Below, piece after piece: positions 43,554 to 52,100 of a stretch of 64,000 bases of DNA. Both the position numbers and the translations under genes were made by a program. The notes under the pieces were generated by a model that was given only the letters and a program-made list of their open reading frames with translations, made no database searches and had not been told where the DNA came from. Origin of the DNA: Denitromonas sp. (GTDB taxonomy: Bacteria > Pseudomonadota > Gammaproteobacteria > Burkholderiales > Rhodocyclaceae); NCBI RefSeq assembly GCF_034676725.1, contig NZ_JAUCBR010000007.1, positions 51,382 through 115,381 of the forward strand, in the 5' to 3' direction. Within the stretch, counting starts at the first letter, position 1. Each line of letters opens with the position of its first letter.

Positions 43554-44750
43554 ATGCAACAGGATGCTCATGATGCACTCAGCGTCGTGCCGGGTGCTTT
43601 GCTGCCACGGGCAAAGCACCTCACGAGCTACAAAGACCCGTTCCGGTTCGACAATCCCGCGATGTTCAAGGCGCTGATGCTGGAATCGCTCATGCACAAC
43701 GCGAGCGACATCTTCATCCAGCCCGGCCTGCCGATTTGTGCCCGCATCAACGGCACGATGATGGCGCTAACGAACCGTCCCCTTGACGATGGGGAGGTCA
43801 AGCACATCCTCAAGTGGGCTGCCGGACGAGACACTGCCGAAACCGACATCGTGTCAGGCAGGGCAGTGAACGCCCGCTACGAGCTTTTCGACCCCGAGCA
43901 GAAGGATGCACGCGGGGCGCGAATCCGCTACGGCTACCGGGTGAATGCGTCGCCTATCCAGTGCTGGGGTGGTACTTCGGCCCAGATTGTCATGCGGGCG
44001 ATCCCGACCGATCCACCGAAGTACCACGAGCTTGGGCTGAGCGAGGATATTGTGAGAGCGGCCACGCCGCGAGACGGGATTGTCTATGTCGCAGGCGCAA
44101 CCGGCTCAGGCAAGACCACGACCTTTGCGGCCATCATCAGGTACATCCTTGAGAACGAAACGCCGATCTCGGGCAATCTGATTACGCACGAAGAGCCTAT
44201 CGAATTCACATTCGAGTCGGTGCAAAGCCGCCACTCGATCATCGTGCAGTCTCAAGTCCCCACTCATTTCGAGAACTTCTACGTCGCGAACCGCGAGGGG
44301 ATGCGCCGCAAGCCGGGCCTCATCATGATCGGTGAAATGCGCGACGAAGAGACGATTCGCGCCTCTATCGAGGCGTCGCTGACGGGGCACCCGGTCTTCG
44401 GCACTGTTCACGCCATCAACGTCGCTGCGGTGATGCGCCGTTTGATCTCCCGTTTCCCCGAAAACGAACGCGCCACCGCGATTTTCGACATCGTGGAAAC
44501 CGCCCGCTTCATCATGGCTCAGCGGCTGGTCAAGGGCACTAACGGCAAGCTGCTCGCCGCCCGCGAGTACCTCATCTTCGACGAAGAGTCTCGCGAGGCG
44601 CTGATCGAGCTTGACCAGATGGGCAAAGTCACCAGCAGGATCAAGGAGCTTGTCGAGGAAAAAGGGCATTCGTTCAGGAAGGAGGCGTTGCGTTTACGCG
44701 AGGCCGGGCTGATCGACGATCACGTCGCCCGCGACCTGATGCACACCTGA
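43554..44750 (+). CDS. dotB: DotB-type secretion ATPase (TraJ-like)
   Basis: The product has 398 residues. It is a PilT/VirB11-related ATPase with Walker A GATGSGKTTT (about 182), the Asp/Glu box THEEPIEF (about 211) and GEMRDEETIRASIEASLTGH (about 260), followed by the His box GTVHA. DotB docks on DotO to energise transfer. The stop is directly followed by repeat array C. Confidence 0.94.
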   Translation: MQQDAHDALSVVPGALLPRAKHLTSYKDPFRFDNPAMFKALMLESLMHNASDIFIQPGLPICARINGTMMALTNRPLDDGEVKHILKWAAGRDTAETDIVSGRAVNARYELFDPEQKDARGARIRYGYRVNASPIQCWGGTSAQIVMRAIPTDPPKYHELGLSEDIVRAATPRDGIVYVAGATGSGKTTTFAAIIRYILENETPISGNLITHEEPIEFTFESVQSRHSIIVQSQVPTHFENFYVANREGMRRKPGLIMIGEMRDEETIRASIEASLTGHPVFGTVHAINVAAVMRRLISRFPENERATAIFDIVETARFIMAQRLVKGTNGKLLAAREYLIFDEESREALIELDQMGKVTSRIKELVEEKGHSFRKEALRLREAGLIDDHVARDLMHT

Positions 44751-44752
44751 AT

Positions 44753-44896
44753 GTGGCGACATTGTGCTATAGATTGTGTCATAATTGTGGTTACACTGTG
44801 GCGCAATGATGGCAAGAGTGGTAAGATTGTGGCACCAAGGTGGTAGAGATGGTGCTAACAAGGTGTGCTGCATTGTGGTAACATGGTGGCACTGGT
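44753..44896 (+). repeat. parC: Array C of 11-bp phased direct repeats upstream of icmT and parM
   Basis: Unit starts: 44753, 44764, 44776, 44787, 44798, (44808), 44818, 44829, 44840, 44852, 44863, 44875 and 44886, so 11-12 bp spacing over about 13 units, such as GTGGTTACACT and GTGGTAACATG. It fills the gap between dotB and icmT and lies about 300 bp before parM. Position beside parM and two ribbon-helix-helix genes makes it the best candidate for the centromere proper. Confidence 0.82.
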
Positions 44897-44921
44897 TAAA
44901 TTCCTTTCTGGAGGTTGATTT

Positions 44922-45188
44922 ATGGCAACGGGTCGATACCACTGGAGCAACTGCGCCCCTCCGGCGCGGTTCTTCAAGATCAATGCGGCGGCGAGCTTGC
45001 CGTGGCTGGGCGTCATCCTGCATCCGAGTTGGATGACCTTCTATGTCGCCTTGGTGGTGACGGCCATTCTTCTGTACGTCGAGATCGTCAAGAAGATGTC
45101 CGTCACGGCCTTCATGCGAGCGATCAATGTCTGGCTGACGGGTCGCGTGAAGTCCACGAAGAATCTCATCAAAGAACTCGCCAGATAA
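44922..45188 (+). CDS. icmT: IcmT-like small membrane protein (TraK-like)
   Basis: The product has 88 residues. HWSNCAPPARFFKINAAASLPWLGVILHPSWMTF is the IcmT/TraK pattern, with two hydrophobic segments (about 24-34 and 38-55). TTCTGGAGG lies upstream. IcmT is a required inner-membrane component in Legionella and IncI transfer. It is only 4 bp (or 22 bp) from parM. Confidence 0.85.
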   Translation: MATGRYHWSNCAPPARFFKINAAASLPWLGVILHPSWMTFYVALVVTAILLYVEIVKKMSVTAFMRAINVWLTGRVKSTKNLIKELAR

Positions 45189-45210
45189 GAACATGAAAGG
45201 GAAAAAAGGT

Positions 45211-46221
45211 ATGAGCAAGCCGATCTACGTGGGCGTCGATGACGGCCACTACGCAATCAAAGTCGTCACCGAGTCCGGTGGCATGTTCACGATCCCGTCG
45301 CGTGCTCGCAGCGGACGGCATCTGATCTCGTGGCAGGAGCAGGAAGAAAACGGTGGTTTCTACCAGACCGAGGAAGGCGGTGCCTACACGGTCAATGAGC
45401 ACCTGCAAAATTACGAGGACACCCGCTTCAAGGAATACCCGAAGTCGGCACTCAACCGGGTTCTGGTGCATCACGCGCTGCGCCAAGCCGGTTTCGGCGG
45501 CAAGAATGTCGTGATCGCGACGGGCCTGCCCGTTTCCTACTACTACCTTGCGAATGGCCGCAAGGATGACGCGCTGATCGCCGCCAAAGTGGCGAATCTC
45601 ACGAGGGCGGTTACGTGCGGCACCAAGCCGGTCGCCAACATCGTGCGCAACATGGTGGCAACCGAGGCAATCGCCGCGTACTTCGATCAACTGATGGACA
45701 TGGAGGGCAACCCCACGCCGCAGTTCGACTCGCTGGGCGAGGCGGTCGTCGGCGTGATCGACATCGGTGGCAAGACCACCGACTGCGCAGTGGTGTATCC
45801 CGGTGGTGAGCAGGTAGATGCGGATCGCTCCGGGTCGAGCGATACCGGCGTCCTGTTGCTCAATGACGCTGTTGAATCGCGCCTGCGCTCGCTGTTCGAC
45901 CTCGACAACGTGCCCCCTCGCATGGTCGAGGCTGCCATCAGCAAGGGCGTCGTCAAGATCGCGGGTGAAGAAAAGGATGTCCGCGATACCGTGTCCGCCG
46001 AGAAGGAGCGCCTTGCCGAGCAGATCATGTCGGGTGTTCGCACCAAGATCGGCACCGGCAAGGATTTGGACTTCGTGCTGTTCGTCGGCGGCGGTGCCAT
46101 CGTGATGCGCGACCAGCTTTCGCGTCATTTCCCGCATTGCCGCTTCCCGGAGCGTCCCGAGTTCGCCAATGCGCGAGGCATGTTCAAGATCGCCAAGTAC
46201 GTCTTCGGCGGCGAGGAATAA
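45211..46221 (+). CDS. parM: ParM/StbA-like actin-family partition ATPase
   Basis: The product has 336 residues from ATG 45211, with AAAGGG eight or more bases upstream; the in-frame ATG 45193 is the alternative. Actin-fold nucleotide motifs are visible: YVGVDDGHYAIKVV (phosphate 1), VIDIGGKTTDCAVV near residue 180 (phosphate 2) and FVGGGA near 291 (adenosine). ParM filaments push ParR-bound plasmid copies apart. Two ribbon-helix-helix genes follow within 4 bp, and an 11-bp repeat array precedes it. Its place inside a T4BSS operon is unusual. Confidence 0.88.
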   Translation: MSKPIYVGVDDGHYAIKVVTESGGMFTIPSRARSGRHLISWQEQEENGGFYQTEEGGAYTVNEHLQNYEDTRFKEYPKSALNRVLVHHALRQAGFGGKNVVIATGLPVSYYYLANGRKDDALIAAKVANLTRAVTCGTKPVANIVRNMVATEAIAAYFDQLMDMEGNPTPQFDSLGEAVVGVIDIGGKTTDCAVVYPGGEQVDADRSGSSDTGVLLLNDAVESRLRSLFDLDNVPPRMVEAAISKGVVKIAGEEKDVRDTVSAEKERLAEQIMSGVRTKIGTGKDLDFVLFVGGGAIVMRDQLSRHFPHCRFPERPEFANARGMFKIAKYVFGGEE

Positions 46222-46224
46222 GCC

Positions 46225-46470
46225 ATGCGTGCAAGGCGCTTCATCCTGCTGCTCGATCCCCGGTATTCCGTGGAGCGGGAGGCGCTGAACACCATCAAGG
46301 CGGCCCCGGAGGGGGAGGGGGCTGCCTTCCTGCGGGCGCTCATGCTGATCGGGTTTGGCGAGATCAAAAAAGACAAGTCCCGTGAGCAATCCGCCTCGGT
46401 GCCCGCCGATGAGGCGGGCCACGGGGCACCTGCACAGGAAAAGACGGACGATGAAACTGGAACGACTTGA
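46225..46470 (+). CDS. ParR-like ribbon-helix-helix protein 1
   Basis: The product has 81 residues. RRFILLLDPRYSVEREALN, then PEGEGAAFLRALMLIGFGEI, fits a beta-strand plus two helices, as in ParR/StbB proteins that dimerise and bind short direct repeats. The tail is acidic and Ser/Glu-rich. It lies 3 bp after parM and overlaps the next gene by 20 bp. Assignment as a partition adaptor is by position and fold pattern. Confidence 0.72.
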   Translation: MRARRFILLLDPRYSVEREALNTIKAAPEGEGAAFLRALMLIGFGEIKKDKSREQSASVPADEAGHGAPAQEKTDDETGTT

Positions 46471-47050
46471 AGTCCGGCTGCGCCCCAAGAACCCCGCTGA
46501 GCAAGAGCTTATCGAGGCTCTGGAGGCGCAAGACGGCATTTACGGCGGCAAGAACGAGTTGATGCGCGAGTGCCTTCGTCGTGGCTATACCGCGCTCAAG
46601 CAGAAGATGGAGAGCCTGTCCGGCACCGGAGACGAGGTGGCAACGCTCGATGCGTTGGCGCAGACCTTCGCGAGTGGTGAGTATGGCTACCGGGTCGTCA
46701 AGACCTATCTCGATGCCCGCAACCAAGCGAAAGCGGGATCGGACGGTCATCCTGCGGACAAGGTGGTTGCGGCTTCGGTTGTCGCAGACCCTGTGCAGAC
46801 GGTGGCCGAGCCGCCATCGACTGTACCCGTTGCGCCGGAGGTGCAGCAACAGGCCGCGCAAGCGGCGCTTGATGCTGTGGTCGCCGATGTGGCTCCCGCG
46901 CAGGCTCCCCAGCAGTCGGAGCAGGCCGAGCAACCGGCTGCTCCGGTGCCCGCTGACGGCGCAGGCGAGGGTGCTCCCAAGCGTAAGGTGGACTGGTCGC
47001 GGATGCGTGGGCTGGCCGGTTCTGGCGGCGGCGAGGGTGGTGAGTCATGA
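46451..47050 (+). CDS. ParR-like ribbon-helix-helix protein 2 with long Ala/Pro tail
   Basis: The product has 199 residues from ATG 46451. KLERLEVRLRPKNPAEQELIEAL, then GGKNELMRECLRRGYTALK, again fits a ribbon-helix-helix domain (residues 1-50). A helical segment, an Ala/Val/Gln/Pro-rich linker (about 100-170) and a basic C-terminus follow. Overlap with both neighbours (20 bp and ATGA) shows tight coupling with dotM. Either this or the preceding protein could be the repeat-binding ParR. Confidence 0.75.
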   Translation: MKLERLEVRLRPKNPAEQELIEALEAQDGIYGGKNELMRECLRRGYTALKQKMESLSGTGDEVATLDALAQTFASGEYGYRVVKTYLDARNQAKAGSDGHPADKVVAASVVADPVQTVAEPPSTVPVAPEVQQQAAQAALDAVVADVAPAQAPQQSEQAEQPAAPVPADGAGEGAPKRKVDWSRMRGLAGSGGGEGGES

Positions 47051-48336
47051 GCAAGCAGGGCGGAGAAAAGACCTTCACTTGGGATGACCCGGCGATTCTG
47101 CTGGGCATCTTCGCGACGATCTACTTCGCCTGCTGGGCGGCATGGTATTTCGCGCATACCGAAATCTCGATGGCTTACACGTACATCCGGTACGTGCAGC
47201 TATGGCTGCTCAACGCCTTGGGCAGCGTCGTTGATCTGCCGGGTGTCACCACAGTGCGGAACTGGGTGCAGGAGATGTGCCAGCCGGACGGGCTGGTCAG
47301 TCTCTGCCACCGCGACTTCTCGACGGTGAAGTGGAAGGACATCAGCAACTCGTCCATCGCGATGAACGTGTTTTGCCTGATCCTGATGGTGGTGATGTGC
47401 GTGCGGATGTTCCTCCGCACGAACGCAACCCATCCGAAGCTCAACTTCACCAAGACCCATAACATCAAGAGCTTCGTCAAGGAGAACAAGCGGCTTTACC
47501 CGCATCTGCGCCTGTTCTCCGAGATCGACCTGATCTCTCAGCCGCTCGATCACCCGGTATTCGGGATGTCGCTCACTTCCCGCCAGTTCGCCTACCGCCA
47601 CCGCCTCATCAGTGGCTGGAAGGAAGAAACGGATGGAAGCTGGACGCCCACCCTTGACCGGGAGAAGGCGTTGCAGGTTTTCCGGGTGCAACTCGGCAGG
47701 CACTGGACGAAATCGACCGAGTTGTCCACGAGTGAGACGCTATTGGTGGCAATAGCGATGCCGCGTGTCGCTGCAACCGATCCGTCCTTGGATGAGGCCA
47801 AGTTCAAGGATGCGATGAAGGACAGCGAAGACCTCTTGAAGTGGTGCTGGGATCAGTTCAAACCCCCGGCCCCTGCGAAGAAGAAGAAAGGCGAGGCCGA
47901 GGCCAGCCCGCTGGCTTGGTTGCAGCCGGAAATCGACCTTGAGTATCCGCGTTCGATCATCCTCAAGCACATCGGGCATCCCGCCGTGCAGGTGCTGATC
48001 GAGCAGCACGCCTACAACCGAACCATCATCTTCGCGCTCTTCATGCAGGCGCGGCGACTGGGCGTGCTCCAGCCTGCCGAGATGCGTTGGATGCGCTTCT
48101 TTGACCGCGAACTGTGGTACGTGCTGGAGACGATTGGCCGTCAGGCTGGCTTCGCCGAAGCCGCCGCCGTGCTTTCACACTACCTGTATGAGTCCAAGTC
48201 GGGCGCGGCGCTCGCTGAGCCTCAACTGGACAAGGCCATCAACGGACTCGAACTTGCCATGACCACCTTCAAATTCACCAGTGCCGACAAAGAGCGGTAC
48301 GAAAAGGAGGGTGCGGTCGCCAAATTACCCTCATGA
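47047..48336 (+). CDS. dotM: DotM/IcmP coupling-complex protein (TrbA-like)
   Basis: The product has 429 residues. Two transmembrane helices (about 15-35 and 112-130) flank a periplasmic loop, then a large cytoplasmic domain with LISQPLDHPVFGMSLTSRQF and HAYNRTIIFALFMQARRLGVLQPAEMRW, typical of DotM/IcmP and TrbA. DotM pairs with DotL, whose gene lies far away at 26126. It overlaps the preceding gene by 4 bp. Confidence 0.92.
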   Translation: MSKQGGEKTFTWDDPAILLGIFATIYFACWAAWYFAHTEISMAYTYIRYVQLWLLNALGSVVDLPGVTTVRNWVQEMCQPDGLVSLCHRDFSTVKWKDISNSSIAMNVFCLILMVVMCVRMFLRTNATHPKLNFTKTHNIKSFVKENKRLYPHLRLFSEIDLISQPLDHPVFGMSLTSRQFAYRHRLISGWKEETDGSWTPTLDREKALQVFRVQLGRHWTKSTELSTSETLLVAIAMPRVAATDPSLDEAKFKDAMKDSEDLLKWCWDQFKPPAPAKKKKGEAEASPLAWLQPEIDLEYPRSIILKHIGHPAVQVLIEQHAYNRTIIFALFMQARRLGVLQPAEMRWMRFFDRELWYVLETIGRQAGFAEAAAVLSHYLYESKSGAALAEPQLDKAINGLELAMTTFKFTSADKERYEKEGAVAKLPS

Positions 48337-48427
48337 CAGATGCAATCATCACAAGTTTTTGATGCAGGAATGCCGCCATTTGTTAGAATATGGTCGTAAC
48401 AGATTCCTAACTAGGAAAGAAAAAACG

Positions 48428-49351
48428 ATGACGAAAGGTAAACTTATAGCAGCTTCGGTGGCTGCTTTGCTGGCTTTGATCGGCGGAGTGTTCGCCGTTC
48501 AGGCCAGCCAGAGCACCACACAAAAAGCCGTCGAGGCAGGGCAGCAGATGCCATCCGCAGCGCAGGGACTTGATCCTGCTGCGGTTGTTTCCCGGTACGG
48601 CAAGATCACGGATCGCCGTCCGGTTGGCGTCGGCGGCCTGACGGCGTGGACGGTTGAGAAGGGGGGCAGGAAGGTCGTCCTCTATACCACGGCGGACACC
48701 CAAGCCCTCTTCACGGGCGTGGTCTGGGATGCGGCGACGGGCCGCAACCTGTCCGATCAGTTTATTCCGGGGAATGCCACGGTCGCGGCGCAGCCGATGG
48801 CCGTCCCGCCCGTGGTTGCTGAGCAGCCGGGCGTGCGTGCCGCCGCCGCATTTGACGGCAAGTTCACCGGCACCATCCCTGAGTCCATGAAGACCGTGGA
48901 TTCGCTTGCCGGGGTCAAAGAAGGGAAGGGCGGGATCGCCGATACGCTGTACATCATCGTCGATCCGCGCTGCCCGTACTGCCGCAAGGCGTACAACATC
49001 ACCCGCGAGTACGTGAAGAAGGGATACACGATCAAGTGGATTCCAACCGTGGCGCTCGGCGATCCCGCCAATGGTCTGCCGCTGGCTGCCACGATCCTCC
49101 AGTCCAAGGACAAGGATGTGGTTGAACGTGTGCTGGGCAAGCACGAGCAGATCAGAACTCAGCCCACCAAGGAAACCGAAGAGGCGCTGCGTACCAGCCT
49201 TGCCTTCATGTTCGCCGCATTCGAGCAGAACGGCGGACAGCAGGCCGGTGTCCCGGTCGCGTTCTTCATCGACCGTCGCACAGGCAAGCCCCGCATGATG
49301 ACCGGAGTCTCCGAGATGGTCGTGCTGGAAGACATCTTCGGGAAACTCTGA
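48428..49351 (+). CDS. trbB: DsbC/TrbB-like periplasmic thiol-disulfide protein
   Basis: The product has 307 residues. A signal or anchor helix (about 5-25) precedes a DsbC-like N-terminal part and a thioredoxin fold with C-P-Y-C at about 181-184 (DPRCPYCRKAY) and a cis-Pro strand GVPVAFFID. IncI trbB encodes such a protein beside trbA, the order seen here. It probably isomerises disulfides of the Cys-containing exported transfer proteins. Confidence 0.9.
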   Translation: MTKGKLIAASVAALLALIGGVFAVQASQSTTQKAVEAGQQMPSAAQGLDPAAVVSRYGKITDRRPVGVGGLTAWTVEKGGRKVVLYTTADTQALFTGVVWDAATGRNLSDQFIPGNATVAAQPMAVPPVVAEQPGVRAAAAFDGKFTGTIPESMKTVDSLAGVKEGKGGIADTLYIIVDPRCPYCRKAYNITREYVKKGYTIKWIPTVALGDPANGLPLAATILQSKDKDVVERVLGKHEQIRTQPTKETEEALRTSLAFMFAAFEQNGGQQAGVPVAFFIDRRTGKPRMMTGVSEMVVLEDIFGKL

Positions 49352-49361
49352 GGGGAACAAC

Positions 49362-50147
49362 ATGAAAGGTGATGCAATGGATAACTTCGCTCCCGAGCTT
49401 CGCATCTTCGGGAATGGCGATCAGCTTGTGGTCGCTTTCGATTCGCTGTCCGGGATGGATGTGAAGCGGGCTGCCCGCAGCATCCAGATTCCCGCCGCTT
49501 TCAAGCAGCTTTCGTTCGCGCTTGAAGGCTTCGACAAGGATTCCGCCACCGATGTCGGCGACCGCCGCACGGTGGTGGGCAAAATCAATCTTGTCACCAC
49601 CGACGCAGGCGGGGAAACAGCGTCGCACGAACTCGCGGACTGCCAGTTCGTGCTGCCCGCCATCGGGAAGCCGAAGAATGGCGTGTTTCAGTTCGCTCCG
49701 GTGGAGCAGGTGGAATATGCCGTGCGTCAGGGCGTCTCGGACGCCCTCGTCGTCGCCCTCACGGACTTCTATGCCGTGCGTCCAGCAAGCAGCGATGCTG
49801 TTGCTGGGCATCAAGTCATCATGGCCCCAACGCGCAGCGGCATGGGCGCTACTCCGGCTGTGGCCGAGGCGTCCCGACGCCGCGCAGCGGCCAACGATGA
49901 ACCCAAGGCGTTCCGCCGCAAGATGGCCCTCGCCATCGTCGGCGCACCGCTGCTGATCTGGTTCTTGGCGTGGGGTGGCTCCAAGGTGCTCACCCCGTCC
50001 TCACCGATTGAGGACGCGGTGGCACGAGCGATGGCGCAAGACCCTGCCTCGGTGGCCTCGCAGGTCGAACTGACCAAACAGACCCTACAGCAGATGGGGC
50101 TTGACCCCGGTCAGAGCGGTGACATCGGATGTTTGGCTCCGCAGTGA
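49362..50147 (+). CDS. Hypothetical single-pass membrane protein
   Basis: The product has 261 residues from ATG 49362 (GAGGGG six bases upstream); ATG 49377 with AAAGG is also possible. A soluble N-terminal domain (about 1-150) is followed by a basic linker and one transmembrane helix (about 188-208, MALAIVGAPLLIWFLAWGG). Topology suggests the N-domain is cytoplasmic. It is 10 bp after the dsbC-like gene, in the T4BSS operon. No family is recognised. Confidence 0.78.
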   Translation: MKGDAMDNFAPELRIFGNGDQLVVAFDSLSGMDVKRAARSIQIPAAFKQLSFALEGFDKDSATDVGDRRTVVGKINLVTTDAGGETASHELADCQFVLPAIGKPKNGVFQFAPVEQVEYAVRQGVSDALVVALTDFYAVRPASSDAVAGHQVIMAPTRSGMGATPAVAEASRRRAAANDEPKAFRRKMALAIVGAPLLIWFLAWGGSKVLTPSSPIEDAVARAMAQDPASVASQVELTKQTLQQMGLDPGQSGDIGCLAPQ

Positions 50148-50419
50148 AGAGAGAAGCCCCGGCCTTGACCGGGGATTTCTCGCTTATTCCTGTGGAAGAA
50201 CGCTTGCAGTGGCGAGACGCACTGTCTCGCCACCTGCTTAACCAAATGCGCTCACCGAGCGGGTTCCCTTTGCCGGGATGGAAGATTGAGGAACAGGTGG
50301 TGCCGATGAATTTGGCGGTAGCTGGGCTGCTGGAACAGGGTGTGACCGAGCCGCAAGCAATTGAAGAACGGTTTGGCTCAGAAGGAACCATCAGGAGCGA
50401 TTATGCGAGCGGCAAGTGA
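50129..50419 (+). CDS. Small hypothetical protein
   Basis: The product has 96 residues, soluble, overlapping the preceding gene by 19 bp and the following gene by 17 bp. That nested arrangement supports translation coupling. No motif is seen. Confidence 0.65.
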   Translation: MFGSAVKREAPALTGDFSLIPVEERLQWRDALSRHLLNQMRSPSGFPLPGWKIEEQVVPMNLAVAGLLEQGVTEPQAIEERFGSEGTIRSDYASGK

Positions 50420-51467
50420 ATTAAGAGAAAGCAAAGCAAAAGGCACCCTCGGCAAGCAGATTCTGGTTTTTGCGCAGGGGTTTCGTTCCCTGCTTGTGCC
50501 GTCCCCCGAGGTGCTGGCGGAGACGGTTGTGATACTGCATCCTCTGGTCGCTTTGTCGGACAAGGTGCTGCCGTTGAAGTCCTACTTCAACATGGTGCAG
50601 CAGGTGCAGCGCACGACGCATCTTGCGTGGGCGCTCGCTCAGGCGCTGACCAAAGACCTTCCCGCTGGCACTCCGGCAGAGGCCAAGGCCAAGGCCGAGC
50701 GTGCCGCTGCGCTTGAGGTGGAGTTGCGGGCCAAGGGCGCGGTGTACCTCGCGGCGACTCTCGCCGAGGAAACCAAGAAGAGCACCCGCGTGACGGCGCA
50801 GGCGACCCCTGAGCAGCGGGCCGCCGTAGAGCGCGACCTGCTCCAGAAGCTCGATCAGGAAGCGCAGCGCCGCCTCTGTACGGAGGATGTCTTCATGGTT
50901 GCGTGCTCGTTCCTTGAGGTCGAGATCGCCAAGCAGGGATCGGTCTACTACCTCAAGGGCGAGTCGCCGGACTTCAAGGAAACGAAGAAGAACCGGAACC
51001 CGCTGAACCTCTCCGACGAAGTGGTGCTCAAGACGCTCTCCAGCGGCCTTGCTCGGCCCGACGAAGAGCGTGGTGCGGTTGAGCGCGGGCAGATCGACAG
51101 CGGCTTCAATCACCTCGTCAGGCTCAACAAGCTGCATCTCACGATGACTGAGGTGGTGCGGTGGATCAAGGAAGGGGATCAGAAGAACACCCCTCGCCGC
51201 AAGATCGACGTGCGCAAGCACTTCGGCCTGTCGCACACCGACTATGAGCGGATCATGTCGATGGCTCGTCGCGAGGGGATGATCTCCTTCCGAAACCGGA
51301 AGAAAGACCCCTCCAACAGCTACGTGCTGCGGGCAAAGAATCATCAGCGTGTCGTCGAGTACGCCGAGAAGTTCGGCCACTCGCCGCAGAAGACCCTCAA
51401 CAAGATTCTGGATGACTTCTTCGACCTGATTGAAAAGCGTCGTGAGAAGTCCACAGTGGGGAGTTGA
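50403..51467 (+). CDS. Hypothetical protein with possible winged-helix C-terminus
   Basis: The product has 354 residues from ATG 50403. The N-terminal 150 residues are helical; around 265-310 the sequence RKIDVRKHFGLSHTDYERIMSMARREGMISFRNRKK resembles a helix-turn-helix with a basic wing. It may bind DNA. It lies between two unknown genes in the T4BSS operon and is 1 bp from the next gene. Confidence 0.75.
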   Translation: MRAASELRESKAKGTLGKQILVFAQGFRSLLVPSPEVLAETVVILHPLVALSDKVLPLKSYFNMVQQVQRTTHLAWALAQALTKDLPAGTPAEAKAKAERAAALEVELRAKGAVYLAATLAEETKKSTRVTAQATPEQRAAVERDLLQKLDQEAQRRLCTEDVFMVACSFLEVEIAKQGSVYYLKGESPDFKETKKNRNPLNLSDEVVLKTLSSGLARPDEERGAVERGQIDSGFNHLVRLNKLHLTMTEVVRWIKEGDQKNTPRRKIDVRKHFGLSHTDYERIMSMARREGMISFRNRKKDPSNSYVLRAKNHQRVVEYAEKFGHSPQKTLNKILDDFFDLIEKRREKSTVGS

Positions 51468-51468
51468 T

Positions 51469-52047
51469 ATGGCAGGAAAGCAACAGAACGGCGGGGATGA
51501 AGGCCCGCAAATCAGCCCGGAAGAGCGAGCCAGAATTGCGAAGTCGGCGCGGCAGGTTGCTGCCTATGCCAACTTCCTGCGCTGGACGGCCAACTTCCGG
51601 CGCGACGAGGTGGTCAAGCACCCCAACCATGACCGCGTGATGCTCCTGTCGCCGATGCAGAGTGGCAGATTCTCTTTCGCCATCGAGGGCGACACTCTTC
51701 TGCTCGGCGTGCAGGACTTCGAAGCTGCTTGGATGGCTGCCATGCCGTTCGATTGCGCCTATGTGTCCGACCGCCTGTACCTCTCAGTCGAGGGCGTGGC
51801 GTGCATGGACGCCAAGCTCCCGCCGCTCGCGCTGGGGATTTTTGTGGACGATCCGGTTAAGCGGGCAGCCATGTCCGCCGCTCGGTTCGTGCAGCCCACA
51901 CGAGTTCATGTCCGCGACGGCAGGATCGCGGAAGTTGGCCGGGCCTTCGGCCTTGGGTTCCCTGTGAAGCAGGGCGATGTCATCAAACAGCTTGTCGTGG
52001 CAGCAAAGGAAAAGCTCCGGCAGCAGGATATGGGCAGGTTCTTTTGA
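51469..52047 (+). CDS. Hypothetical soluble protein
   Basis: The product has 192 residues from ATG 51469, immediately after the previous stop. It is a compact alpha/beta protein with no membrane segment (RVMLLSPMQSGRFSFAIEGDTLLLG, LYLSVEGVACMD). No family is recognised. Position suggests a transfer accessory factor. Confidence 0.75.
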   Translation: MAGKQQNGGDEGPQISPEERARIAKSARQVAAYANFLRWTANFRRDEVVKHPNHDRVMLLSPMQSGRFSFAIEGDTLLLGVQDFEAAWMAAMPFDCAYVSDRLYLSVEGVACMDAKLPPLALGIFVDDPVKRAAMSAARFVQPTRVHVRDGRIAEVGRAFGLGFPVKQGDVIKQLVVAAKEKLRQQDMGRFF

Positions 52048-52100
52048 TGCGCTCGAACCGCCTCGAACAGCAAGATATTCGTCATCAGAAGGAGAGATAC

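Noticed and set aside
45169..46539. 456-codon minus-strand frame
   Set aside because: Antisense to parM, which has all actin-fold motifs on the plus strand.
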